Source: Bradyrhizobium sp. Ec3.3 (GTDB taxonomy: Bacteria > Pseudomonadota > Alphaproteobacteria > Rhizobiales > Xanthobacteraceae). Taken from it: 64,000 nt of DNA. This document shows, in pieces, positions 38,764 to 47,647 of this stretch. Positions within the stretch are counted from its first letter, which is position 1. Each line of letters opens with the position of its first letter. The notes beneath the pieces were generated by a model. It worked only from the letters and a program-made list of their open reading frames with translations. It was not told where the DNA came from and made no database searches. Made by a program: the position numbers and the translations under genes. The stretch covers positions 42,190 through 106,189 of the forward strand of contig NZ_AXAS01000036.1 in the NCBI RefSeq assembly GCF_000472925.1, read 5' to 3'.

Positions 38764-40131
38764 CTATTCGCGATTGTGTGAGGTTGCAGCGGCGTCCGGC
38801 CGCCTGCGGAATATGGCGTAGATCAACAGGCCCGAGAGCATGATCAGCATGCTCGACAGCGACTGAACCGGCCGCTCGGTCAGCAGATAGTACATCATGA
38901 AGGCGGTCACGAGCAGGAAAACCACCGGCGTGACCGGGTACCCCCAGGCGCGGTAGGGCCGCGGCAAGGCGGGATCCGTAAAGCGCAGCTTGATCACCCC
39001 GAGCACGGTGAAGAACGAGCAGAACAACAGCGCGAACTGGATGAAGTCGAGCACCGCCTCGAAGCTGCGCGTGAAGAGCAGGAGGTTGGCGACCGCGAGC
39101 TGAAACAGGATGGCATAGGCCGGCGCGCCGCTCGCCGATTTCCGGGAGAACACGCGGAGCGCAGGAATGTCCTCGCCCATCGTCATCATGACGCGCGGAC
39201 CGATCCACATCATCGCGCTGATGGAGGAGATCAGGCCGATGCAGATCATGGTGCCGACGATGCGGCCGCCGAGGTCGCCGAAGATGGCAGCGCCGCTGAT
39301 GCTCGCGACCTCGAGCTGGCCGGCGAGCTTGTCGATCGGGGTTGCGTAGAGAAAGACCGCGTTCAGCGCCACATAGAGCACCATCACGATCAGCGTGCCC
39401 GCTAGCAGCGCGCGCGGAAGGCTCTGCTGCGGCATGTGCAGCTCGCCGATGATGTAGGTCGCCGCGTTCCAGCCGGAGAAGGAGTACATCACGAAGACGA
39501 GCCCGATCGCGAAAGGCGCACTGGTGATGTGGCCGAAGTCGCCCGCCGCCGGCACGAACGATACCGGCTGCCGCACCCCGATCGCAAAGCCCGCGACCAG
39601 GAAAGCCACGATCAGAATGACTTTCAGAATCGTCGAGACGAGCTGAAAGGTCGATGAGTGTTTGACGCCGGTGAGCTGCACGATCGACACCAGCCACACC
39701 ACGCCGATGGCCAGCGGAATCGGCGGCAAGGCCGGAATGACGGACTTCGCATATTGGCCGAACGCCATCGCCGCGAGCGCGACCGGTGCGGCAAAGCCGA
39801 CGGTCGCCGAGACCCAGCCGGCGAGAAAACCGAATGCGGGATGATAGGCGCGGCCGAGAAAATTGTACTCGCCGCTCGAGCGCGGAAACATCGCGCCGAG
39901 TTCGCTGTAGGAGAACACACCGCATAGCGCGACAATGCCGCCGACCGTCCACAGCAGCAGGATCGAGAAGCCGGACGGGATGTCCTTGACCTGGAAGCCG
40001 AGGCTCGTGAACACCCCGACGCCGACCATGTCGGCGACGACAATCGCAGTCGCCACGAGGACGGAAACGCCGGCCCCGCTTCCGAGACGCCGGCCCGTCC
40101 ACGCCGCGCTTCCCGCATCTGATGCCGTCAT
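38764..40131 (-). CDS. APC-family amino acid permease
   Basis: 455 residues from ATG 40131 with about twelve hydrophobic segments. The first carries the APC motif VVADMVGVGVFTSLGFQVKD (G-x-G-x-F in TM1); others include VQLTGVKHSSTFQLVSTILK, MYSFSGWNAATYIIGEL (TM6-type) and LPRALLAGTLIVMVLYVALN. Inner-membrane proton- or antiport-coupled amino acid/amine transporter; substrate unknown. It is coupled by a two-base gap to the exported protein downstream. The 320-base spacer upstream to 40452 contains the promoter, with a near CtrA match TTAACAAGGGCTAAA (40203-40217). Confidence 0.9.
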   Translation of the reverse strand: MTASDAGSAAWTGRRLGSGAGVSVLVATAIVVADMVGVGVFTSLGFQVKDIPSGFSILLLWTVGGIVALCGVFSYSELGAMFPRSSGEYNFLGRAYHPAFGFLAGWVSATVGFAAPVALAAMAFGQYAKSVIPALPPIPLAIGVVWLVSIVQLTGVKHSSTFQLVSTILKVILIVAFLVAGFAIGVRQPVSFVPAAGDFGHITSAPFAIGLVFVMYSFSGWNAATYIIGELHMPQQSLPRALLAGTLIVMVLYVALNAVFLYATPIDKLAGQLEVASISGAAIFGDLGGRIVGTMICIGLISSISAMMWIGPRVMMTMGEDIPALRVFSRKSASGAPAYAILFQLAVANLLLFTRSFEAVLDFIQFALLFCSFFTVLGVIKLRFTDPALPRPYRAWGYPVTPVVFLLVTAFMMYYLLTERPVQSLSSMLIMLSGLLIYAIFRRRPDAAATSHNRE

Positions 40132-40451
40132 CGCCGTCCTTAGCTGAGGCCTCGCGCCTCTCCCAAGCATCGTGCAGATTGGTCCAGTCAATTCAAGCAG
40201 GGTTAACAAGGGCTAAATGAGGCAATCGAACGCGGTATCTCAGCACCACACATGTACCTTGCCATGCAATAAATCTGCTGCGGAGCTGCGAAGGCCGGCT
40301 CCCCCTCCCCACAATCGCGACACGATTGCGTGGTCATTTCAAGCGTTCCGGATGTGGGGAGTTTTCTCCGGAAGCTTAAGCTTAACGTCGCCTAAACGCC
40401 AGTCGGCTCAACTAGCTCAAGATAGCCGATTGCCTTGGGGTTAGTGGGTGG
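40132..40451. other. divergent spacer between permease and alpha/beta hydrolase-like gene
   Basis: No ORF of merit on either strand. It holds two divergent promoters. Notable are the TTAA-containing stretches at 40203 and the palindrome-like AAGCTTAAGCTTAACG near 40374-40387. Confidence 0.4.
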
Positions 40452-41795
40452 ATGGTCGGGGCCGATCCGAGAGTCGAAACAGCCATGAGTGCTGACCGGG
40501 CGAGATCGCCCGGCATGCATCGTCGTGCGTTTCGATTTGCCTGCCGGATCGGCCTCGCCTCAGTCCTGGTGCCGCTCTCGCTGACGCTGGTTCAATGCGG
40601 CAAGGCGCCCAACCCGGCGATGCTGGCGGCGAACTCCCAGGCAACCTCCGAGGCCAATACCCAGATCGTTGCCAAGACCAGCACGCAAGTCGCAAGCGGC
40701 GACACGTTCGAGGATCGCTTCCCGGCCCCGCAGTTCAACGAGCGCTTCCCCTCGGCAAGCGAAAGCTTCCTGCAACGGCAGATGTCGGACTTCTCGCCGA
40801 AGCGCGCGGTGCAGGAGCCGGCGCCCGCCCGCTACAAGGTTGCCTCGCTCGAGCCGCAGGTGCCCTATCAACGTCCGCAACGCGACGACCTGACGACGCT
40901 CGTCAGCATGAAATCGTCCGCCTTCCCGTATTTCGGCAACAATCCCGCCTCCGACGCGCCCTTCCTCAACATCTCCAAAGGCGATCGCCGCGGCCATCGC
41001 AGCTATTCGGGACGGGTGTTCTGGCAGGACGAAACCTACAATGACAGCCGCGTGCTCGTGCACGTGCCCGAGCATTTCGACGTGCGCAAGCCTGGGGTGA
41101 TCGTTGTGTTCTTCCACGGCAACGGCGCGACGCTCGAGCGCGACGTGCGCGACCGGCAATTGGTGCCGCAGCAGATCTCCGAGTCCGGCGCCAACGCCGT
41201 GCTGCTTGCACCGCAGATGGCGGTCGACGCTGCGGATTCCAGCGCCGGCAAGTTCTGGCAGCACGGCGGGCTCAAGCGCTTCATGGAGGAGTCGAGCCAG
41301 CATCTCGCCCGCCTCTACGGCGATCCGAACACTGCGCGCGCCTTCGCCAACATGCCGATCGTCATCGTCGGCTATAGCGGCGGCTTCCTGCCGACCGCCT
41401 GGAGCCTCGAGGTCGGCGGTATCAGCGACCGCGTTCGCGGCGTCGTGCTGCTCGACGCGGTCTATGGCGAACTCGACAAGTTCGCCTCCTGGATCGAGAG
41501 CCACCGCTCCGGCTTCTTCGTCAGCTCATACACCCACTACACCGCGCGGCGCGATCGCGAGCTGATGAGCATGCTCCGACAAAAGGGCATCAGCGTCTCG
41601 GAGGACATGGACGGCCCCTTGCGTTCCGGCAGCGTGGTGTTCGTCGAGACCGGCGACGGCATCAGGCATCGCGACTACGTGACCCGCGCCTGGACGCAGA
41701 ATCCACTGAAGGACGTGCTCGTCAAGATGTCGGCGACACCGTCGCTGGCGCTGACACGCGTGGCCGCGAGTGCGCCATCCTCATCGAGCCGCTAG
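40452..41795 (+). CDS. exported alpha/beta-hydrolase-like protein
   Basis: 447 residues from ATG 40452; ATG 40485 and ATG 40515 are in frame and the signal peptide (FACRIGLASVLVPLSLTLVQ-C) makes 40485 or 40515 equally likely. The 150-residue mature lead is Gln/Ala/Ser-rich. The hydrolase core starts near RVLVHVPEHFDVRKPGVIVV: oxyanion VVFFHGNGATLERDVR, nucleophile VIVGYSGGFLPTAWSLE, then GVVLLDAVYGELDKFASWIE and a candidate histidine in DGIRHRDYVTR. V-Q-C is a poor lipobox, so lipidation is doubtful. Likely periplasmic; substrate unknown. Confidence 0.75.
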   Translation: MVGADPRVETAMSADRARSPGMHRRAFRFACRIGLASVLVPLSLTLVQCGKAPNPAMLAANSQATSEANTQIVAKTSTQVASGDTFEDRFPAPQFNERFPSASESFLQRQMSDFSPKRAVQEPAPARYKVASLEPQVPYQRPQRDDLTTLVSMKSSAFPYFGNNPASDAPFLNISKGDRRGHRSYSGRVFWQDETYNDSRVLVHVPEHFDVRKPGVIVVFFHGNGATLERDVRDRQLVPQQISESGANAVLLAPQMAVDAADSSAGKFWQHGGLKRFMEESSQHLARLYGDPNTARAFANMPIVIVGYSGGFLPTAWSLEVGGISDRVRGVVLLDAVYGELDKFASWIESHRSGFFVSSYTHYTARRDRELMSMLRQKGISVSEDMDGPLRSGSVVFVETGDGIRHRDYVTRAWTQNPLKDVLVKMSATPSLALTRVAASAPSSSSR

Positions 41796-41944
41796 CCCGG
41801 CGATCGCTGCTCGCGCCACCACACTCCAAGGTGCCGCCTGCTGATCAAAATGTGATGTTGATGGCCCGAGCCCCCGGAGTGCCCGGGATTGTTTCCCCTG
41901 ACGATGCCCATAACGTGGGCTGGGGATTCGGTAAGGGCCTGAAG

Positions 41945-42271
41945 TTGCGTGAGGGACTCTACAAGGCCAACTTTCACACCGTGCACGGCACGGGGTGCGG
42001 GGTGCTCTATGTGACGGACGGCAAGCTCCGCGGCGGCAATTCCGCTTTCGCTTTCATCGGCACGTATACGGGCGAAGGCGAGAGCATCAAGGTCAAGATC
42101 TCGACTGAGCGCTACAACGACGACCCGACCTTCCGCCCGCTGTTCGGAACGGACAGGATCACCCTCACGCTCAGCGGCCGGGAAGACGGCGAGATGGCGG
42201 AATTCGAGGGCAGCGCTCTGCAGCTTCCCGGCGTCGCATTCCGGGCCGTGCTGACCCGGATCAGCGACTAG
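41945..42271 (+). CDS. GrlR-family protein with probable TTG start
   Basis: The conserved part begins REGLYKANFHTVHGTGCGVL, then YVTDGKLRGGNSAFAFIGTY and ESIKVKISTERYND, the beta-barrel pattern of GrlR (a lipocalin-like negative regulator of type III secretion genes in enteropathogenic E. coli; rhizobial homologs have no known role). The TTG at 41945 with TAAGGG upstream gives 108 residues beginning exactly at that domain; the open frame goes up to 41831 but its first 38 residues look non-coding. Cytoplasmic, no GrlA partner is present. Role is inference only. Confidence 0.7.
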   Translation: MREGLYKANFHTVHGTGCGVLYVTDGKLRGGNSAFAFIGTYTGEGESIKVKISTERYNDDPTFRPLFGTDRITLTLSGREDGEMAEFEGSALQLPGVAFRAVLTRISD

Positions 42272-42306
42272 CCGCGGGTCAGCACGCTTCTCTGATCAGG
42301 CACCAA

Positions 42307-42702
42307 TCAGTTCTTGGGGAGCTTCGGGATGCTTTCCGCAAAGCCGTTGAAGCAGGCCAAGCGCTCGTCCTCTTCCTTGAAGAAGCGGCAGTCGGCGACG
42401 CCCTTCGCCTTTGCGGGCTTCGGCTTCGGCTGGGGCGGGATCACCCCGTCGTAGCAGTTGAGCCGGTCCTTGGTGCCGTCGTCGAGATCGAGACAGGCCT
42501 GCAGCCTGACCGCGGTGGACTGCGGCTTGCCCTTGGGCGCGGCCGCCTCCGGTTTGCCCTTGGCCGCCGCCTCCTTGGTACCCTTGCTGGCCCCCTTGGG
42601 CTTGACCTGCACCAGCGGCTTGTCGCCAACCATCGGCGTGTCGGTTTGCGCAAAAGCGGCGGCCGAATACAGCACCGCGACAAGCGCCAGAATCATCCTC
42701 AT
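42307..42702 (-). CDS. exported Lys/Pro-rich protein with C-terminal cysteine motif
   Basis: 131 residues: signal peptide (MILALVAVLYSAAAFA-Q), a Lys/Ala/Gly-rich low-complexity middle (KPKGASKGTKEAAAKGKPEA), and a conserved end with three Cys pairs: LQACLDLDDGTKDRLNCYDG, then VADCRFFKEEDERLACFNGF. The 'C-x(n)-L-x-C-Y/F-D/N' repeats match the short domain seen at the ends of many alphaproteobacterial exported proteins (YPYC/’RLACYD’-type repeats). Function unknown. Confidence 0.78.
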   Translation of the reverse strand: MRMILALVAVLYSAAAFAQTDTPMVGDKPLVQVKPKGASKGTKEAAAKGKPEAAAPKGKPQSTAVRLQACLDLDDGTKDRLNCYDGVIPPQPKPKPAKAKGVADCRFFKEEDERLACFNGFAESIPKLPKN

Positions 42703-42806
42703 GTCAGTCAGCTCTCGTTGGTCCCCAACCCTCGCCTTCTAGCGCCCTCCTGCGCGGTTTGCCAAGCGTCCGCTGAGGAGAAAAGCCGGATGTGACGGGC
42801 TTTGCA

Positions 42807-43985
42807 CTATGCCGCGGCCGTCGCCACGGCCTGCCGGGGCCGGGTCAACCCGACAACGGCAAGCGCGAGAACGACGAAGCCGGCCGCCACGAAGCCGATG
42901 GTGTGCAAGAGATCGCGCGCGAACAAGGCCCCGCCCGCTGCGGAGCCCACGGCCTGCCCGACATAGAGCACGGACGTATTGAGCGAGACGGTGGCCGGCG
43001 CCAGCGACGGCGCTGCCGCGACCAGGCGCACCTGCTGCATCGAGTTGGTCGAGGCAAAGCCCAGCCCCCAGATCGCGACCGAGAGGATCATCAGTGCAAA
43101 ACTGCCGGCGCCGAGCGCCCATCCGGCGATGCCCGCGAGCAACAGGCTCGTGAACAGAACCGAGGTCCTGTAGGGGCCCCAGGTATCGACGATCCGCGTG
43201 GCAATGAGGAGGCCGAGGAAGCCGCAGATACCGTAGACGCCGAAGGCCAGACCGACCGCATCGGGACTGGCATCCGTCAGCTTGTTCAGGAGCGGCCCCA
43301 TGAAGGTGAAGATCACGAACTGCCCGGACATCTGCAGCATGGTGATCGCAAACAGCAGCACGATGGTGCGATTGCGCCCGACTTCGCCCCAGGTCTTCAG
43401 ATCGACCGGCGTGCCCTTCAACCCCTCCGGCAGCCGCCACAGCAACAGCAGGAAGCTGAGGCAGCCGAGCGCGCCAATCGCGCCGTAGGATGCCCGCCAA
43501 CCGTAACGGCTGGCGATGAAGGTGATCAGCGGCAGCCCGACGGCCGCGGCAATCGACCATCCAAGAAACACATAGGCGATCGTGCTGCCACGCTTTTCGA
43601 CCGGCACGATGATCGCCGCAGTGCCTGCGGCCTGCGGGGTATAGAGCGCGCCGATCGCGAGCATCAACAGGCGAATGGCGAGCAGGCTCGTATAGTCGGG
43701 TGCGAGGGCCGAGCCGATATTGCCGACGGCAAGCAACGCCAGCGTTGCGGTGAGCAGCATGCGCCGCTCGATCCGGCTGGTCAGCCACGCCGTCAGGGGC
43801 GAGCCGATGCAGAGCGTGATGGCGCCGAAGGTGATCAGAAGGCCCGCTGTGCGGATGCTGATGTCGAGCTCCGACGACAATTCAGGGAGCATCCCGGCCG
43901 GCGCGAGCACCGCGCAGCCGGTGACGACATTTCCAAGCATCAGGGCGGTTGGCGCGAAGCGGCGGGAAGCGGGATCGGATTTCAT
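42807..43985 (-). CDS. MFS transporter (arabinose-efflux/AraJ-like)
   Basis: 392 residues from ATG 43985 (ATG 44006 possible) with about twelve transmembrane segments. MFS markers include the A-type loop PLTAWLTSRIERRMLLTATL (D-R-x-G-R-R/K equivalent) and TRIVDTWGPYRTSVLFTSLL in the second half. LMLGNVVTGCAVLAPAGMLP opens the protein. The layout fits the DHA1 drug/sugar efflux group. Substrate unknown. Likely monocistronic. Confidence 0.9.
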   Translation of the reverse strand: MKSDPASRRFAPTALMLGNVVTGCAVLAPAGMLPELSSELDISIRTAGLLITFGAITLCIGSPLTAWLTSRIERRMLLTATLALLAVGNIGSALAPDYTSLLAIRLLMLAIGALYTPQAAGTAAIIVPVEKRGSTIAYVFLGWSIAAAVGLPLITFIASRYGWRASYGAIGALGCLSFLLLLWRLPEGLKGTPVDLKTWGEVGRNRTIVLLFAITMLQMSGQFVIFTFMGPLLNKLTDASPDAVGLAFGVYGICGFLGLLIATRIVDTWGPYRTSVLFTSLLLAGIAGWALGAGSFALMILSVAIWGLGFASTNSMQQVRLVAAAPSLAPATVSLNTSVLYVGQAVGSAAGGALFARDLLHTIGFVAAGFVVLALAVVGLTRPRQAVATAAA

Positions 43986-44034
43986 GCAGGTGCATGTAGG
44001 TAGCATCGGCACGGCGCGGAAGGTCCGACCATGT

Positions 44035-45453
44035 CTATTTCGCCGGATCCACGATGTCGCTGCGCGCACCAGCCGTGTTCACCTTCGCCGGCGCGCAGGT
44101 AGCGAGCAGCCGGTCGAGTGCCACCGTGAGCCCTTCGTTCGAGAGCCGGCTGGTGCGGGATGGCCCGGCGCCGTCGGGCCCCTGCGCCGCCTCCGTGAAA
44201 TCGAAGTGTGGCGCATCCGACAGCGAAAGCAGCGTGGCCTTCCTGAATTGCGTGCCCCAGAACTCAAATCCCTGCAGCTTGACTGGAATCGAGATGAGCG
44301 CCAGCGAGTTTGCGCTTCCCAGCGCCACACGAACCGAGGCAGGGCTGGCCGCGGACGCCGCAGGACGCCGGAACTCGAGCGCGAAGCGATCGAGGTCGAA
44401 GCATGTGAGGCGCCAGGCAATCAGGCGAAAGGATTTGTCGGTGTCATTCCGCTCGGCGACAACCTTCTGGACCATGCTGCGCATGCCGAATTCGAACAGC
44501 CACGGCGTTTCCACGTGCTCGCGCCGGTCGATGCCGAACCGCACGATCTCATCGCGCGTGAGCATGTGCATGTCCTCATATCTCACGGTGTCGGCAAGCC
44601 TGAGCAGGGCGAGGTCGACGCCCATTTTTTTGATGTAACTCGTCAGCAACTGCTCGGCCCGATCGAGGCCGCGCCTGGTGGCTGCCGCGCGCATCTCCGC
44701 TGTCGGCGCCTCGACCCGGAAATGCGTCACGACCTTCGGCGAGTGCACCCCGAGCACGGCATCCGGTGCAATCTCCCGTGTCGCAGCTCCCAGCATCACA
44801 TAAGGACAGGCCGAGGCGCAGACTGCCCCGCGGGTGGAGAGGTCACCATGCAATTCGCGCCCCGCGGCCTTCACCTTCAGACATACGTCACTGTCCTGCG
44901 CCTCGAAGCCACACTCTTCCGCCATCGTCCGCCCGACCCGCGCCACCGCGGCCCGCTCCCGGAGCATGGCACCCATCGCAACAGCCTGATCCAGATTGCC
45001 GCCGGGTGAGGCGAAATAGATCGGCAGGCGGCGATCGGGAACCTTTTGCAGGAATTTGCGAAACCGCGGCGCGGCTCCGGCGTCGATTGTGCCTTCTGCA
45101 GCGATCCAGCGGTCGCAGCCGCGGCCGCAGGCATCGGGCCCTCCTTTGACGACATAGAACGTGATTGGCCGCTGCGAGGTCGGCGGCGTCTTTGGCCGCA
45201 TTTGTGGCAGCGGGCGTCCCGGCAACGGCTGACTTGGCTGCGGCGTCAGAGGGGCCCGCGAGACGCGGCTCAGGGCCGGCGCGGCCCAGGCAGGACCCAA
45301 CGTTGGCCCGCCGACCAATGTCAGAAATGTGACGATGACAATGCCGGCGCCGCCCCTGAGGCAAGTCGATCCAACGAACGTCACGAAGCAACTAACCCCA
45401 AAACCGCAGCCCATTCCCGACAAGTCCCATGAAACAACAACCTGTGGACGCAT
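44035..45453 (-). CDS. large periplasmic ClpP-fold-like protein (COG3904 type)
   Basis: 472 residues. An N-terminal hydrophobic region (GIVIVTFLTLVGGPTLGPAW-A) and Pro-rich linker precede the core: LPIYFASPGGNLDQAVAMGA, RGAVCASACPYVMLGAATRE (C-x-S-x-C) and DAVLGVHSPKVVTHF with a histidine. This is the same plan as the 35694 protein. The C-terminal 150 residues (LTCFDLDRFALEFRRPAASA...) form a separate beta-rich domain with a cysteine. Both paralogs look like exported, catalytically competent ClpP-like proteins; function unknown. The start could also be ATG 45414 or later. Confidence 0.72.
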   Translation of the reverse strand: MRPQVVVSWDLSGMGCGFGVSCFVTFVGSTCLRGGAGIVIVTFLTLVGGPTLGPAWAAPALSRVSRAPLTPQPSQPLPGRPLPQMRPKTPPTSQRPITFYVVKGGPDACGRGCDRWIAAEGTIDAGAAPRFRKFLQKVPDRRLPIYFASPGGNLDQAVAMGAMLRERAAVARVGRTMAEECGFEAQDSDVCLKVKAAGRELHGDLSTRGAVCASACPYVMLGAATREIAPDAVLGVHSPKVVTHFRVEAPTAEMRAAATRRGLDRAEQLLTSYIKKMGVDLALLRLADTVRYEDMHMLTRDEIVRFGIDRREHVETPWLFEFGMRSMVQKVVAERNDTDKSFRLIAWRLTCFDLDRFALEFRRPAASAASPASVRVALGSANSLALISIPVKLQGFEFWGTQFRKATLLSLSDAPHFDFTEAAQGPDGAGPSRTSRLSNEGLTVALDRLLATCAPAKVNTAGARSDIVDPAK

Positions 45454-45604
45454 GCAACGTCAAGGTGCGTCTGGCGTCCGGCTCTGAAACGGGACGCAGG
45501 CAATTTCCTCGTTTTGCCCGATTGCGCAGGCCGAATCGCCTGATATACCGCTCGTTCCCGCTTACCTGCGCTCGTTCGCAGGAGTGAGCTTCAGGAGAAA
45601 TGTC

Positions 45605-47647
45605 ATGTCCGACGACCACAAGTCCGAATCCGGTTTCCAGTACAGCCTCAGCAATTTGAAGCCCGTGACCCCGGCCGCCAAGGTTACCCTCACCTTCCCC
45701 GACGGCGCCAAGCGCCAATTCGACAAGAGCATTACCGGCCTCGACATCGCCAAGGGCATCTCGCCGTCGCTCGCCAAGCGCACGGTGGCGATGGCGCTCG
45801 ACGGCGCGCTCACCGATCTCAATGATCCCATCGAGTCCGATGCCAAGATCGAGTTCGTTGGCCGCGAAGATCCCCGCGCGCTGGAATTGATACGGCATGA
45901 CGCCGCGCATGTGCTCGCCGAGGCCGTGCAAGCGCTGTGGCCGGGGACTCAGGTCACCATCGGCCCGGTGATCGAGAACGGCTTCTATTACGACTTCTTC
46001 CGCAACGAGCCGTTCACCCCGGAAGATTTTGCCGCGATCGAGAAGAAGATGCGCGAGATCATCGCGCGCGACAAACCCTTCACCAAGGAAGTCTGGGATC
46101 GCGAGAAGACCAAGCAGGTGTTCCGCGACAAGGGCGAGGCCTTCAAGGTCGAGCTGGTCGACACCATTCCCGGCAATGAGCCGATCAAGATCTATTTCCA
46201 GGGCGACTGGTTCGATCTGTGCCGCGGCCCGCACATGACCTCGACCGGCAAGATCGGCAACGCCTTCAAATTGATGAAGGTGGCGGGCGCCTATTGGCGC
46301 GGCGATTCCAACAACCCGATGCTGACCCGCATCTATGGCACCGCCTTCGCCAAGCAGGAGGACCTCGACGCCTACCTCAAGCAGATCGAGGAAGCCGAGA
46401 AGCGCGACCATCGCAAGCTCGGGCGAGAGCTCGACCTCTTCCACTTCCAGGAGGAAGGTCCGGGCGTGGTGTTCTGGCACCCCAAGGGCTGGACCATCTT
46501 CCAGCAGCTCATCGCCTATATGCGGCGGCGCCTGACCGGCGACTACAGCGAGGTCAACGCGCCGCAGATCCTCGACAAGGTGCTGTGGGAGACCTCCGGC
46601 CATTGGGGCTGGTACCGCGAGAACATGTTCGCGGCGCAGTCGGCCGGCGACGAAGCCGAGGACAAGCGCTGGTTTGCGCTCAAGCCGATGAACTGCCCCG
46701 GCCACGTGCAGATCTTCAAGCACGGCCTGAAGAGCTACCGCGACCTGCCGATGCGGCTCGCCGAGTTCGGCGTGGTGCATCGCTACGAGCCATCTGGCGC
46801 CATGCACGGATTGATGCGCGTGCGCGGCTTCACCCAGGACGATGCGCATATCTTCTGCACCGAGGAGCAGCTTGCCGACGAGTGCCTGAAGATCAACGAC
46901 CTGATCCTGTCGACCTATGCCGATTTCGGCTTCACCGGCGACCTCACCGTCAAGCTGTCGACCCGCCCCGACAAGCGCGTCGGCACCGATGCGATGTGGG
47001 ATCATGCCGAGCGCGTGATGGCGACGGTGTTGCGCGAGATCCAGTCGCAGAACAATCACATCAAGACCGAGATCAATCCGGGCGAAGGCGCCTTCTACGG
47101 GCCGAAGTTCGAATACGTGCTGCGCGATGCCATCGGCCGCGACTGGCAGTGCGGCACCACGCAGGTCGACTTCAACCTGCCGGAGCGGTTCGGCGCGTTC
47201 TATATCGACCATGACGGCGGCAAGAAACCGCCGGTGATGGTGCACCGCGCGATCTGCGGCTCGATGGAGCGCTACATCGGCATCCTGATCGAGCACTATG
47301 CCGGCAACTTCCCGCTCTGGCTCTCGCCGGTGCAGGTGGTGGTCACGACCATCACCTCGGAAGCCGACGAATACGCCAAGCAGGTGGTGGAGCAGGCACG
47401 CCGCGCCGGCCTGCGGGTCGAGATCGACCTGCGCAACGAGAAGATCAACTACAAGGTCCGCGAGCACTCGCTGGCCAAGATCCCGGCGCTGCTCGTGGTC
47501 GGCAAGAAGGAGGCCGAGACGCACTCGGTCTCCGTCCGCCGGCTCGGCAGCGACGGCCAGAAGGTGATGCCGACCGACGAGGCGATCGCCGCGCTGGTCG
47601 ACGAGGCGAGCCCGCCTGACGTCAAGCGGGCACGCGGCGCTGCCTAA
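45605..47647 (+). CDS. thrS: threonyl-tRNA synthetase
   Basis: 680 residues from ATG 45605 (CAGGAGAAAT upstream; GTG 45584 rejected). Domains in order: TGS (about 25-88, VTLTFPDGAKRQFDKSITGL), editing/tRNA-SAD (HDAAHVLAEAVQALWPGTQV and CRGPHMTSTGKIGN), class II catalytic core with motif 2 HRYEPSGAMHGLMRVRGFTQ and zinc ligands in LKPMNCPGHVQIF, motif 3 AICGSMERYIGILIE, and anticodon-binding domain (WLSPVQVVVTTITSEADEYA). Charges tRNA-Thr, including the one at 13352. Full length and intact. Confidence 0.97.
   Translation: MSDDHKSESGFQYSLSNLKPVTPAAKVTLTFPDGAKRQFDKSITGLDIAKGISPSLAKRTVAMALDGALTDLNDPIESDAKIEFVGREDPRALELIRHDAAHVLAEAVQALWPGTQVTIGPVIENGFYYDFFRNEPFTPEDFAAIEKKMREIIARDKPFTKEVWDREKTKQVFRDKGEAFKVELVDTIPGNEPIKIYFQGDWFDLCRGPHMTSTGKIGNAFKLMKVAGAYWRGDSNNPMLTRIYGTAFAKQEDLDAYLKQIEEAEKRDHRKLGRELDLFHFQEEGPGVVFWHPKGWTIFQQLIAYMRRRLTGDYSEVNAPQILDKVLWETSGHWGWYRENMFAAQSAGDEAEDKRWFALKPMNCPGHVQIFKHGLKSYRDLPMRLAEFGVVHRYEPSGAMHGLMRVRGFTQDDAHIFCTEEQLADECLKINDLILSTYADFGFTGDLTVKLSTRPDKRVGTDAMWDHAERVMATVLREIQSQNNHIKTEINPGEGAFYGPKFEYVLRDAIGRDWQCGTTQVDFNLPERFGAFYIDHDGGKKPPVMVHRAICGSMERYIGILIEHYAGNFPLWLSPVQVVVTTITSEADEYAKQVVEQARRAGLRVEIDLRNEKINYKVREHSLAKIPALLVVGKKEAETHSVSVRRLGSDGQKVMPTDEAIAALVDEASPPDVKRARGAA

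Noticed and set aside
45392..47524. 710-codon minus-strand frame over thrS
   Set aside because: Antisense shadow; thrS has all synthetase motifs on the plus strand.
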